Below are positions 24,495 through 36,116 of a DNA stretch of 64,000 nt, one piece after another. The notes beneath the pieces were generated by a model. The model did no database searches. It had not been told where the DNA came from and was given only the letters and a program-made list of their open reading frames with translations. How positions within the stretch are numbered: the first letter of the stretch is position 1; the number at the start of each line of letters is the position of its first letter. A program made the position numbers and the translations under genes. This DNA comes from Planococcus citri (lineage: Eukaryota > Arthropoda > Insecta > Hemiptera > Pseudococcidae), in the NCBI RefSeq assembly GCF_950023065.1, contig NC_088677.1, forward strand, positions 68,349,469-68,413,468, written 5' to 3'.

Positions 24495-24920
24495 TGAATT
24501 ATAAATGTTCAAAAGGCAAAAGCTTTTGCCCTCACTTCGTTTGGGCTAACTTATTTTCCTTTCGTTGTCCAAACTTTCAAAGTACTATAGCTTGGAAAAT
24601 CATGTTCACTCAAACAGTTGAGGGTGAGGGCACGTGAGGGCAAAAAATTGATTTCTCACATCAAAAATTATGTTTTTCCTTTTCTGGAGGGTTGTAAATT
24701 TTCGAAAGCTTCTGCCCTCGCTTCGCCTAGTCCAAATTTACTTTGTATTGCGTTTTCAAAAATATTAGAAATTCTTGAAAACTATGGTTAGAAATTACGA
24801 AATTAGAATTCGAAAATGTTGAACTGCTCGCATCAAGAATGATGTTTCACTTTTCGAATTATCAATTTTTTCAAAGCTTTTATCCTCGCTTCGCTCGGTC
24901 TGATTATTTTGAATTATTAT
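24495..24920. repeat. three tandem copies of a repeat with a 'gccctcgcttcgctcggg' core
   Basis: The core recurs at about 24525-24548 (gccctcacttcgtttgggct), 24712-24732 and 24887-24900, each followed by a T-rich stretch. Unit length is about 170-190 bp. The same core occurs three times inside the hAT-like element at 49.4-50.2 kb, so this block is probably a relic of the same family. I could not find terminal repeats here. Confidence 0.65.
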
Positions 24921-25396
24921 ATTTTAGTATTTTACAAAAAGTTGCAAGAATAGAAAAATTTGACTGAGAACTTCATCAAACAATCAAATACATAAAACCA
25001 TCTCGTAACCGTAAAATTAAAGTATTTCTATTCAGGCATTTCTACTCCCCCCCTCCTTCAAAAAAATTCGAATATGCAGGAAAATTTCATTGAGGAGGCG
25101 CGAAAATTTGTCCGCATCAGGGTAAAAAAATTTGATTTTGTTTGCTGGACTGCTGCTGGAGGCTGCTGGAGCTGGACTACCACGTTCTCCAGAGTGCGCT
25201 AGCGTTCGAAATGAATTGTGATTTTGAAACAGTTTTGATCATTTTGTTTAGCTCTGCTCTTGAAATTTCAGGCTTACATTTTTATCACGTTATCATGAAG
25301 TCTGCAAACTGCAATGCATGCGTTCCATAAAAAAATCCCATAAAAAATTTTCGAGTTCATTAAATTAGCAGAAAAATAATAGGTACCTATTGAACA

Positions 25397-25925
25397 ATGG
25401 GTTCTTCCCTTACGAGACCGATGTGGGATGAAATGATGGCATCAAGAGATGCTGCCATTAGAGAAGTCGAGCGTTTGAAAAGAAAGTTGGTAGGTGAATA
25501 ATCTTTTCTTACTTTTCATCTCTTTACTAATTTCAACAGAAGACTTCATCGGTGAATCGTTATTTCAGATATTAGCTGAAAGGAACCACACAGCTTTGAT
25601 CATGCGGTATAAGTTGGAAAAAATGGAAGAATTTTCCAGACCGGAAAGCATATCCCTTGAAGAATGGGAAGAAAAGGATCGCGCTTTCAAATGGAGAACG
25701 ATTTATAATAATAATGATGAATATTTTATGTTTTTTGAATTCGTCCAGCAAGTACGCGCAATGTTTCAGACCTCTGCAGAATTTGGTAGAAGTATGAAGT
25801 TATTATACTCCTTGATAAATCTTCGTATTCACCAGTATTTGGAAACTGGTACTATTTCAGATGATCCTTTTACAAATGGTGATTTAAATCAGCTTGTTGT
25901 TTATTTGGGTGAAGTAGAATGTTGA
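25397..25925 (+). CDS. two-exon gene, unrecognised 149-residue protein
   Basis: Exon 1 (25397-25489) starts at an ATG in a good context (acaATGG) and gives MGSSLTRPMWDEMM...LKRKL. A 79-bp GT-AG intron (25490-25568) joins it in phase 0 to exon 2 (25569-25925), ending VVYLGEVEC. The N-terminal 60 residues are charged and predicted helical, with a heptad-like RDAAIREVERLKRKLILAER region, so a short coiled coil is likely. The rest is a mixed acidic domain with aromatic clusters (EYFMFFEFVQQVRAMF). There is no signal peptide or membrane segment. AATAAA-type signals occur at about 26178-26200. It is the first of four plus-strand genes in tandem. No known family comes to mind; it could be a lineage-specific cytosolic or nuclear protein. 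Confidence 0.75.
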
Positions 25926-26120
25926 TTTGCAATTTAAAACGTGTAATGCGTTATTGTGTTTTATCAATCGTGGTTCTGAATATTTGATACCTATATGTGA
26001 TACATACACCTCAATTTATAATAATATAGATAATTATTATTATGAACGAACGACTGACTTTATTATGTTTAAAATAGAAAGGAGTACTTACGTTTTTTTG
26101 ATCGAATTTGATCCTTGTTT

Positions 26121-26920
26121 AGGAGAATGAAGTGAAAAAATTATAACACAGATGATCATTTCAAGTTTATTATGTAAAATAAAAATAATAAAATAAATAA
26201 CTAGCAAATGTCCAAACCAAAGTAAATGAATATTTATTCATGTTATTCATCTAGGTACTTGAAAAAAATTAAATGAGATTCTATTTCAATAATATTTATT
26301 TATCCATCTTGGAATTCTTGGAATAGGATCTTTTTTCAAATAATTTGAATTTCTGAATTCGAAATTATATTTTGATTCATCCGGATTCATCAATATTTTT
26401 TGATTGTTTTCGTTTCAACTTTTGATTTTTGAATTTTGAATTTATTTTTATTCTTTCCTAAGATTCTTTCATATTTTTCTTTCTCTATTTTCACTCAATT
26501 CAACGGAAAAATGAAAAATTTGAAAGAACTATAAACCATTCCCGTATTATAAAATTTCCAAATTATTCTATTATGTAGCACAAAATTATTTTAAATTTTC
26601 AAATTTGTAATACTAGTCAAAAAAATTAAAAAAAAAATTAAATCCTAAATCCGAAACATCACGAAAACTTGTACTTTTTGATAATGAGAGCGAGAGCGCT
26701 CTCTGTGATATCTATGGTTAAAATTGGTTGGAATTTTTAGCGGGAAATCGCTGAATCGGAAAAAAACAACAAGCTGATAAATCCTTTGAAAATTTCAAAT
26801 TTGCAATAAGATTTGAAATCTAGGTCGCAATTTCGAATTAATGTGTTTAATATCAGGAAAATTTCCCAAGTTTGATACATAAACCAAAAAGCATCTTACA
26901 ATTCAGTTGCTCTGAGAGCT
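26121..26920. other. 3' flank of the 149-residue gene and 5' flank of the first zinc-finger gene
   Basis: A+T-rich. It contains clustered AATAAA-like hexamers at about 26178-26200. A short gagagcgagagcgctctc palindromic patch at about 26686-26703 lies 220 bp upstream of the next start codon and may be part of a promoter. Confidence 0.45.
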
Positions 26921-28526
26921 ATGAACAGTTTCACTCAACCTACAGGTAAGCTAAACTCTGTACACATTTCTTCTCTTAATACTTTGCCAAACTCTAATGT
27001 GTGATTGATTATTTATTTCAAGGTATGGCATCAATAATGAATTCGGATCTCGACGTCAAGTTTCACGATGAATCAACATTTTGCTCACCCAAACCAACGG
27101 TTTATCATTCGCTGAAATGTCCAATATGCTCTCGTCATTTTGATAATGAAGAAACCTGTTTCGAGCATTTCTTGGACTACTTTGAACATTCTCAGCATTT
27201 CTTATTCAATCGATGTAATTTGGTTTACTGGTTAAACAACTATGTTCGTTTTCAATCGAAAAAAGTTACCATGAATGTAATACCGGTGGCGTTGATGGCA
27301 AGTGATGAAAACATGAACCGTTTAAAGTGTGCTGATGCTGATAACGATAAAGGGTAATTCGACTTATTTTATTTTCGAACAAACTTCTTAAATTTAATAT
27401 TAAACTAATAATCTTTCGTTTCAGGCCAACTTATCAATGTGAAATATGCTTCGAATCGTACGCAAATGAAGATCAACTTGGAGTTCATTCTTTCATGCAC
27501 TTGAAACTGAAAATTCCTACGATTGATTCTCAACTACGGTGTCCTCTATGCGAGAAGTATTTCTGCCACGAAGAGTCTTGTTTAGCTCATATTTTTACAC
27601 ATATGAAGATACCCTTCGCAGAAGCAGTCCCTGTGAAAATTATGATTTCTCCATCTCCGAAAACTGTGCGATTGGTCAAAGAATGGCTTATGATCTTCTT
27701 CTCTTCGAAATTGTGTATGAAAGTATTGGCCAAGTATTGCCGCTACCAAGAACGACTGAACTCGCCTTTGCTATCGAAAATTCTTCTGTCAGAAATTGAG
27801 ACTTTGAAGAGTTGTAAATTTTGCAAAAAAACCGTCACTTCTGTTTTCGATTTGTTGGATTATCATCGTGAATGTAAACCGAATTCCAGTATTTTTATTA
27901 ATCCTATTTATTGCGTTTTATGTAACTTTAAAGCTGCCGAGATGGATACTCTGATATTGCATTTATTCTCTGATCATATAGCTTGTTACTGCGGTTACGC
28001 CGGTGACGATTTTGATTCATTTTTGAAACACTCGGATGAGTGTGCAGCTCACAAGAATGGAGTAATTTGTCCATGCTGTCGTACTAGTAACTTCGTCACT
28101 GAAGGAGCGTTCAAGGAGCATATCGAAGGGACAAAAATGAAAACGTGTGGCACTCTGTTGAAGAAAAACAAATGGGTATGCCTTATATGTAAAGCACAAT
28201 GTTCACAGAAAGGTATCTTCGATCATATTTTCATGAACCATGTAAGCTGCCTGTGCGGTTACAAAAGTGAAAATATGAAATATTTCTTCCAACATACCGC
28301 TCAATGTGTAATAAAGAAAAGATGCATTTTTTGCCCCATTTGTAAAGAAGTTGAATGCGCCACCGAAGATATTCTCCAACAACATTTGTCCTTTTGCACG
28401 TGGAAGAAGGAAGACCATGAAGTTAAAAAAAGAAAATATGAGCATGTAGTCGTTGAAAAATTTTCAACCGATAAGAAGACAAAATTTAGTCTTGATTTAA
28501 ACTACGTTAATTGTCGTTCTCAATGA
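26921..28526 (+). CDS. three-exon multi-zinc-finger protein, 485 residues (first of a pair)
   Basis: Exons are 26921-26945, 27023-27353 and 27425-28526, with GT-AG introns of 77 and 71 bp; the joined frame is open throughout. Fingers, by residue: a degenerate C2H2 at 41-65, C2H2 at 124-144 (C-x2-C-x12-H-x3-H), C2H2 at 158-178, then an 80-residue helical linker and a Cys/His finger from about 249. Two copies of a compound module follow at 282-325 and 371-413 (C-x2-C-x11/12-H-x4-H-x2-C-x-C-G-x11-H-x3-C), each followed by a CPxC...H...C finger. The basic tail KKRKYEH could be a nuclear signal. C2H2-type fingers usually bind nucleic acid or protein, so a nuclear role is inferred, not shown. Poly(A) candidates AATAAA lie at 29062 and 29138. 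Relative: the 34.8-kb gene, same strand and architecture. Confidence 0.88.
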
Positions 28527-30361
28527 ACAGATCTTCGCGTTCTTATATTTTGCAATGGAAATTGTTTCAAAATTATTTTTCCTGAGGTTGTATGTACATT
28601 GGAGGTTCATTTTAAGTATTTTAAAATTAGTATTTCGTTGTAGAGTTATTTAAACATTTGAATTTATTTTTATTTTGTCCAAATTTTATTTCTCATTTTC
28701 CTCGTTGTGTTAAAAGTAGCGATCAATTTTGTGTTTTATTTTAGAGAATTCATTTTAAATACGTACACAACTTATTGTTGTGTGGTTGTAAGCTTTTAAA
28801 TATTTTTAATTTAGGTAAGTTAACACCTTTTTGCGGATGAAATTGATTTTGTGTTCATTAAATATTATTATACTTAGCTACAATGTTGGATTTCTTATTA
28901 TTGATAATATTTTCGGTTGATATTTATACTTGAGTAGGTAACTATAACCAGTGGAATTATTTTGTTTGCGTTTTTATTGTTCATGGTGTTCATGTTATTG
29001 TTTTACAACGGTTGTAATTTTTATTGTGCATATTGAACGACTTACTATTGATGTGTTTTTAAATAAATGCATTATGCGAGACCTTATTTTGTACTTTTGC
29101 AGGGTTTAATTCTAAATGTATTTTATTTTATTTTTTAAATAAAGCAAAGAAAACCAAATGAATGCCATAATTTTTAAAAAAATGAAGAAAAAGGAAATGC
29201 GAATAGTCGAATATTTGATAATAAAAAAGGTGATTGAACAAACGTGAGTGAATTTGAAATTTGAGAAATGAAAAATTCCCATTGGGAAAGAGTCAACACA
29301 TCAAACGTTGAATGAATTGCCTATGCGAAGGTCTAAGGCAAAAATGTGATTTCTTGAATTTATCTGAAATGCAAGCTTTTTTAGGTTTCTATTAGTTCTT
29401 CTACGAAGCTAAGCGGATACGATTTTTAGTATGAAATTTTGAAGAAAAACCAAGAGGCGAGAACAATAATTTTCGAGTACTGTTTTGTGAAGAGAACAGA
29501 TATAAAATGCGATTTTTGATTATTATCCCTTTTTCCGAATTTCGATCGATCATTAAACGAATGAAGGCGGAGGCACCGAGGCCAATCAAACTCAAAGTTC
29601 TGAAAGTTCAGAAATAATGAGTATGCATTTTCATTGAGATCTTTGTTGAGTTTATCCGAAAAAAGAAAAATGCAGGAACCATGACAAGCGAGGGTCTTAC
29701 TTTAGTCTGGAGTCTGTTTGCCGGAGCTGAAGTTATCCTCATCCTCATCCTCAGCCACACGAAAATTCACATTATGCAGCAAAGTGCAGCAGCGTTTCAA
29801 AAACGTTGCGTAAACGGTGATTGCATGATTTTTTTTCTTATCACTACTAGGTTGAGGTAGGTAATTAAATTAAATTAATTAAATAAAGGTGATTGTTTTA
29901 AGTTGAAATTAGAAGAAGACTATGATGAAAATCTTTCTCTCATATTATTAGAAGCATGACTGGTGCGTCGTGTCTACTGTGTATGAATGGTAAGATAGAT
30001 ATGAATACGATACGTGTATTTAATCATTCTATATTTCAATTCTCTTGTATTAAATTCAGTAACTAACCGAATTATCGCTCGTTTTAGGTATCCACAGTAT
30101 TTTAGTGGTGTTAAGCCGCCGAACCTGAAGTAGATACGATTCTAGTTTAATCAAAGCCAACGAAATCTCCAACACCATCACTGATCTAGGATTTCCTAGT
30201 TATTAATGAAATGACCAAGACTGTCGAAATTATGGTTAGTGTTTCATGAATGCATGAAGATAATATGATTTTCGGCGGAAATTTTCAATTTATTTCGTTT
30301 CGTATTTCTCAGATCACCGGCATAACTTGATTTTGTTTCAATTTTTGTTCGATTTTTTTCA
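28527..30361. other. 3' UTR and spacer before the helicase pseudogene
   Basis: T-rich 3' flank with AATAAA at about 29062-29067 and 29138-29143. Further on there is no gene. Small blocks with donor- and acceptor-like sequences at about 29955-30230 might be earlier pseudogene exons, but I could not match them to the protein. Confidence 0.45.
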
Positions 30362-30362
30362 G

Positions 30363-33300
30363 AGTTGTTACTGTTCCAGCCTTTACCGGTGAGGCGGTGA
30401 CCGCTCTGCAGAATTTTGCTTTCGAAAGTTTACCCATACCAAAGTAAATATTTCACATAGCATATACCATGGCTATGAAGAGGAATTTTCATCGATTTTT
30501 TCATTAATATTTCAGGTGGTTTATATTGCTCCTTTGAAAGATCTCGTAAAAGAACTGAGAGATTGGAAAGTAAGATTTCAAAGGAAACTGAAAAAGAAAT
30601 TGTCGAATTGACGGGTATGTGTATTTTATATCTAGTCTTCCGGGTGGATTATTATTTGATTATGATTACATTATAATGCGAATACGATTCTTTAGGTGAT
30701 GTTACGCCCGACATACAAGCCATCTCATCCGCATCCATAATTGTAACAACCCCTGACAAATGGGGCAGTATTTCACGTAGTTGGCAAACACGTACTTATG
30801 TGAAAAAAGCTGTCTTGATGATAGACGAAATTCATCTTTTGGGAGAAGATCGTGGACCGGTATTGATAGTAGGTAATTGTTTCTCGAACAAACTTCATCG
30901 TTTCTCATATCGAAAAGAATATTCGTATTGTTGGATTATCGACTACTTTGGCCAATGCGCAAGATTTAGCCAATTGGTTAAGAATGGACGAAGTACGGAA
31001 ATTTTTTCCATCATTCAGTGATTCTCTCCTTAGTCCTATATTTCATTTTTTTTTACAACTAGAATTGTTGTGATAGAAAATTATGACACAGCGTGATATT
31101 TTTTTTATACAGATACGAATGTACAATTCTAGATCATCTGTTAGACCCGTGCCTTTGGAAGTGCATGTTAGCGCTTTCCCGGGCAAATATTATTGCGCAC
31201 GAATGGCTTCCATGAATAAGCCAGTTTTCTAAGCTATCAAACAGTATTCGATTTCTCAGCTTGTTCCTGTTTTGGTTTTTGTGTCTTCTCGCAGACAGAC
31301 TCGTCTTACTGCGATGGATTGGATTTACTTGCGCAATTGGCCTCCGAAAATAATTCTAAGCAGTGGCTTAAAATCAAAGAAAACGTAATTATTGATCAAA
31401 ATATTTCGTCAAATAAACATGGAGACAATTCTTGAGAAAATCTGTTGATGAATGTGATTGTGAATGTGTGATATTTATTTGCAGAAAATGGATAAAATAT
31501 TGGAAACGATGGAAGATGATACTTTTAAAAATGGTATTAGGCTTTGGAATAGGCTTACATCACGCTGGTCTTCAGGAAAACCGAAAACCATCGTAAAATT
31601 GTCGAAGAATTGTTCGAATATTAACATATTCAAGTAAAATTTCACTAGTTTTTTTTCTCCTTGAAACTTCGAATTTTATAAGTGTAGCTAATTTTGGAAT
31701 GTTCTCATCCTAGATTTTAACCTTAGTCTACTTCAGCATTAGCCTGGGGAGTAAATTTTCCTGCACATCTGGTTATCGTTAAAGGAACCGAGTACTACAT
31801 ATGACTGTAAAAGCCATCGCCACGTTGATATGCCCATCAAAGATATTCTGCAAATGATGGGAAAAGCTGGTCGACCGCAGTTCCATAAATCAGGCATAGC
31901 TGTTGTAATGGTAAGATGAGTCACGTTCGATTTTTAAAAAATTGTGGGAAGATTTTATAACTTTGATGTATCATTTTAAGGTGCGTGATGTGAAGAAAGG
32001 TTTCTATAGAAAATTCCTTTACGAACCGTTCCCCGTGGGATCGAATCTATTGGCTGTTTTACCTGATCATCTGAATGCCGAAATTGTTGCTGGAACGTTT
32101 AGAACATGGCGCAGCAAGAAGATGTCAATGATTTCCTGAGAAATTTGAACAAAGGCGCTGTAACGACGTTACAGAACTCGCATTGCGTTGTTTTAGACGA
32201 GGTAATTTTTGTAGTGTTACGTAAGCTTCAAGCTTTACCAGTGAATAGGAATTTTTTAATTTTATTATTTTTGCTGGATAATCGTACTCTGTATCCGACC
32301 ACATTTGGTCGTATAGCTTCATATTATTATGTTATAATTATAGCCACAATGCCATGCAACATTTCGCTATAACAAGCTGAAATCAGATAAATGAGTATCA
32401 AAAATCTCCTTCATGTTGTATCGCATGCTTCCGAATACTACGAAATTCCCGTGCGTCACAGTGAAGAAATTTATGACACGTAAGAATTGAATTTTTTCAT
32501 TCGCAGCGAATTCGGAAAAATTACATAGATATTGACGTATTGTTTGTATTTTAATTTTATAGAGAATTGGCGAAATGTTGTCCAGTGAAAGTAGACCCAT
32601 CTACTTACGATTTTCCGCATTCGAAAACGTATTTATTATTACAGGCTCATTTTTCCCATCTCGTTTTAGTTTGTACCGATTATCAAACTGATTTGAAATC
32701 TGTTCTGGATCAGTGTTTAAGAATTTTGCAAGTAAGCAAGAAACTACGACGATACAGGAGCTTGAATTTTATTATGACTCATTTCGTGTTGTGAACAAAT
32801 TATTTTTTAGGCTATGATTGATGTCTGCGGTGAACGTGGATGACTGGTTTCTACCCTTCGTGCTCAACAATTGATACACAGATGTTGGTTCCAGGTCGTT
32901 GGGTGACGAATCATCCTTTGCTAACGTTGCCTCACATAGAACAGAGACACGTGTACTTGTTTACCTCCGGCGTTGCATGAAACTGTGTGATCGTTATTCC
33001 GAATTGATGAACATGCTGCAGAATGAGTTCACTAAATCGCAGATCAATTCGGTAAAATACTTTTTTTCCCCTTGAACATGAATTTTACAAATCAACCAAT
33101 TTGTAAAATTATTGCCATTGTTTTAGATTTACGAGGTATTGTGTAACTTGCCAAAAATTCAAATCAATTTTACAATATCGGAATCTATACAGCAGAATAA
33201 ATTTGACGACGAGGTAAACTTATGAATTTCACGATGATATTGTTCATGGATTTTTATTAATCGCCTGTAATTGTTGATTTTCAGGCGAATAATGCTCCCA

Positions 33301-33725
33301 AAATCGAAGTCGTGGATTTACACAAACCTATTGTCGTTCACTCAGGAAAACAGTACGTGCTGAATTTGAGAATGATTCAGCTGGCTAACCGGAAGGATAT
33401 ACGGGTTCATGCTCCAAGATTCCCTAAACCTAAAGGTGAAAGTTGGTTCCTAACATTAGGTTGTATTAGAACGAAAGATTTACCGTCTATGAAAAGGTTC
33501 ACATTTGGGCGAAGAACACGTGTCTTTCATTATTTAATTTACAAGGTTCCTGATAAAACTGGTGAGCTATTTTGTTGAAATTTTCTACCTGTATTAAATA
33601 TTCTTTAGTCATAATAATATTGTTTTTAATGATTGTTTTGGTCATTATAGGTCGAGAATGAATAATCATATACCTCATGTTCGATTCATATCTTGGATTA
33701 GATCAGCAGTACAATATCACGTTGG
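30363..33725 (+). pseudogene. decayed intron-containing copy of the ASCC3 helicase C-terminal half
   Basis: About fourteen exon-like blocks, most still bounded by GT-AG sites, follow the order of ASCC3 (activating signal cointegrator 1 complex subunit 3): ELLLFQPLPV; VVYIAPLKDLVKEL; DEIHLLGEDRGPVL (motif II); RTNFIVSHIEKNIRIVGLST; FVSSRRQTRLTAM; FGIGLHHAGLQEN; LAWGVNFPAHLVIVKGTEYY; QMMGKAGRPQF; KFLYEPFPVGSNLLAVLPDH; the Sec63-like part with YLLLQAHFSHLVLVC and VHAPRFPKPKGESWFLTLG; and YLGLDQQYNITLD near the end. Damage: the block with the Walker A P-loop is absent between 30444 and 30516; an insertion near 30390; a frameshift near 30870; a stop TAA at 31230-31232; more frameshifts near 31310 and 31540; stops after 32811 and 33651; and the motif VI Arg is Lys. 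The retained introns show DNA-level duplication, not retroposition. The first helicase cassette is not present. Confidence 0.9.
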
Positions 33726-34760
33726 ATATTGTTTCTTAGAAACATTTTGATAGCCAATTTTTGTCACCCTTTTTCACGTTTTTGTTTTGTGATTAATTAT
33801 ATACCTACCTACTTATTTTTGTTACCTACTGAATATAAACAGAACGTAAATTTATATTTTTCGTATTTCATAAGGTACCCACATAGAAAAATGCAAAATC
33901 GTGAAAAAAATTAGATAATTTTATTATTATTTATCATCTATATCCATAGAACAGTCTACATTTGTACAATCGCCACTTCCAACGTTGGTACATTTACAGA
34001 ATTTTGTTTACTGCTTCGCGATGTACTACATATTTAAACTGGCGATATCACGTTCTAAATCTGTATCCAACAACGAACCGTGATTTTCTAGACAACGTTC
34101 TCGATAATGCTAAAAGTTTGTTTCAATGGCTTTAATAGCATCTTCAATTTTCAGGAAATTATAACATGTAAGTATTTTTAATTTATAAACGAGGGCAGAA
34201 AAACTCAGAAATCGACAATTCTTCATTTTTATTTCATTTTTTTACTTTTTAGTTTTTGGACCAAATTTTGCTCTTTTCAAAAATAACTGATTTGACACAA
34301 ATTAGAAATCATTGTTTCTAAATTTTCTGCGGAAAATAGGATATTTTTTGATATTTCTGCAAAAGTTGGGACCTTATGGCAGTTTTTTTTTACAATGCAT
34401 TGGAGAGACTTTCTTTTGGACGAAATTTTGTATTCGATACTCGCTCAAAAAGTATCGATAAGTATCGAATTTTGACACCACTAGTCTGGAGTCTGGTAGA
34501 GGGATTTTTGGAAAATTAAAAAAAAATTTAGTTTACTACTTCAAAGTTGTCAGTTTTCAACTGTAGGTAACACTGCGATCTAGAATTGTAAACAAAAATA
34601 AGTAAGGTGCGCAACCGACTTCACATTCACAACTTCACTAGAAAAACGTTAAATTGTTATCTGCTCTACCAAGTTTACTGCATTCGAATTTGTAAAATAT
34701 CCATGATGGATTATTAATTAGAATTAGAAATTAGTGTCAGTATTGCTGCCCTCGGAAATC
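33726..34760. other. spacer between the helicase pseudogene and the second zinc-finger gene
   Basis: No gene seen. The last 150 bp (34590-34760) should contain the 5' UTR and promoter of the zinc-finger gene that starts at 34761. Confidence 0.45.
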
Positions 34761-36116
34761 ATGGACAGGTGAGTAACATTTATGAGCCAATGTTTTTGTG
34801 CTTCACTTCACCCAACGTTTAATTCCATGCTTTTTTTCTTTCAAAACCAGCTGCAAGTCCCAGTGCAACGTATGTTTAGCGGATTTCGACGACATCGAAG
34901 ACCTCGCGATTCACAATTTGGACCATCTCGTGATCTCAATTTCATCAGTCCCGCTATGCCCATTTTGTGAAATAGAAATGCCGGCTTTGGCAGACTTCTG
35001 CCGTCATGTTTTAAACCATTTCATCGAAGGTGAACTGGAACAGGCGAGATTCATTGAATGGTTGTCGAAACAGAATAGCGATGACTTCAACAGTACGAAT
35101 AGAACATCGTAAGTACAAGTAGCGCTATCATGTTGGCCCAATTCCATTTTTCATTCTAACAAATTATGGAAAATTTTCACTACAGAAAAGAAGAGTGGAA
35201 ACCAGTAACGGTCGAAGTATTTGAAGTACGGTTACCAGTCATTACTCGAGATTTCAAATGCTTGTATTGTAATAAGATGTTCGGTGGTCAAGGCCAAAAA
35301 AGCGTGAACCACATCTTGAGCCATTTTCCTCAAATCTCTAGTCGAAGAAAAGTACATGTGGTGCTGTGGTTCACGAGGTTTTTCGAAACTGTGGAATCGA
35401 CTTCCATTGTTGAAACTTACTGCAATTATCTTCACGAGATCAAAAAACTTGATTCGAATTCGCACCTGTTGGAGAAAATCTCAATGTTCGAAAATGATAA
35501 CACGAATAAATGTCGTCTATGCCAATGTCAACTACCAGATGCAGCAAGTTTATATACTCATTATTTTAATTATCATGATACTCCCATAGTATCTTATTGG
35601 AACTGCTCGATATGCAATTATAAAGAAGCAGATAGCACCGAATTCGTGAACCACGTGTATACAAAACATATGAGATGTATTTGTGGTAAAAAATACCGAA
35701 GTTTCGATTCTTGTCTTAAACATTCGAATAAGTGTTTCCGAGCTTGCCCTTACTGTAAGGTCAAACTCCCTTTCGAATCTATGATCAGGCATTTGAATAG
35801 AGGAAGAAAAGATTTAATCTGTCCGTATTGTGGCGATAGAGAACACGATTTGGAAAAGTTGAAAAGCCACGTACGTAGCTGCTCTTCGCCAGTTCCTGGT
35901 GTTTCTTGTCCGACCTGTAAGAATTTCAGATTCAACGAAGACGCGAAATTAAAGGAACATTTGTTAGAATGTAAACCCTGGTTCGATGATTCTAGTGAGA
36001 ATAAGCCTTGTCAACCGTCACCGTTTCTTGAAAAAAATAACCGCATCAACGTTTACGATATTCGAAGTTATTTGGACGAAAAAATAGTTGGTATGATAGA
36101 AGATAAGTTTCTATAG
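34761..36116 (+). CDS. three-exon multi-zinc-finger protein, 398 residues (second of the pair)
   Basis: Exons are 34761-34768 (ATGGACAG only), 34851-35108 and 35186-36116, with GT-AG introns of 82 and 77 bp; the joined frame is fully open and ends with DKFL. Fingers, by residue: C8/C11 C2H2 near the N terminus, a second CPFC...H...H finger, C2H2 at about 114-135, an 80-residue linker with the same W...F...YC.Y pattern as the 26.9-kb gene, a Cys/His finger from about 198, one compound module at 229-272 (C-x2-C-x12-H-x4-H-x2-C-x-C-G-x11-H-x3-C), then three CPxC fingers to about residue 351. Exon structure (tiny first exon, two short introns), order and strand match the first gene, so the two are diverged tandem duplicates. 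A nuclear nucleic-acid or protein-binding role is inferred from the fingers only. Confidence 0.88.

Noticed and set aside
30800..31021. Intact DEIH-box helicase
   Set aside because: Only fragments of ASCC3 are open; the P-loop is absent and the frame breaks within the same exon.
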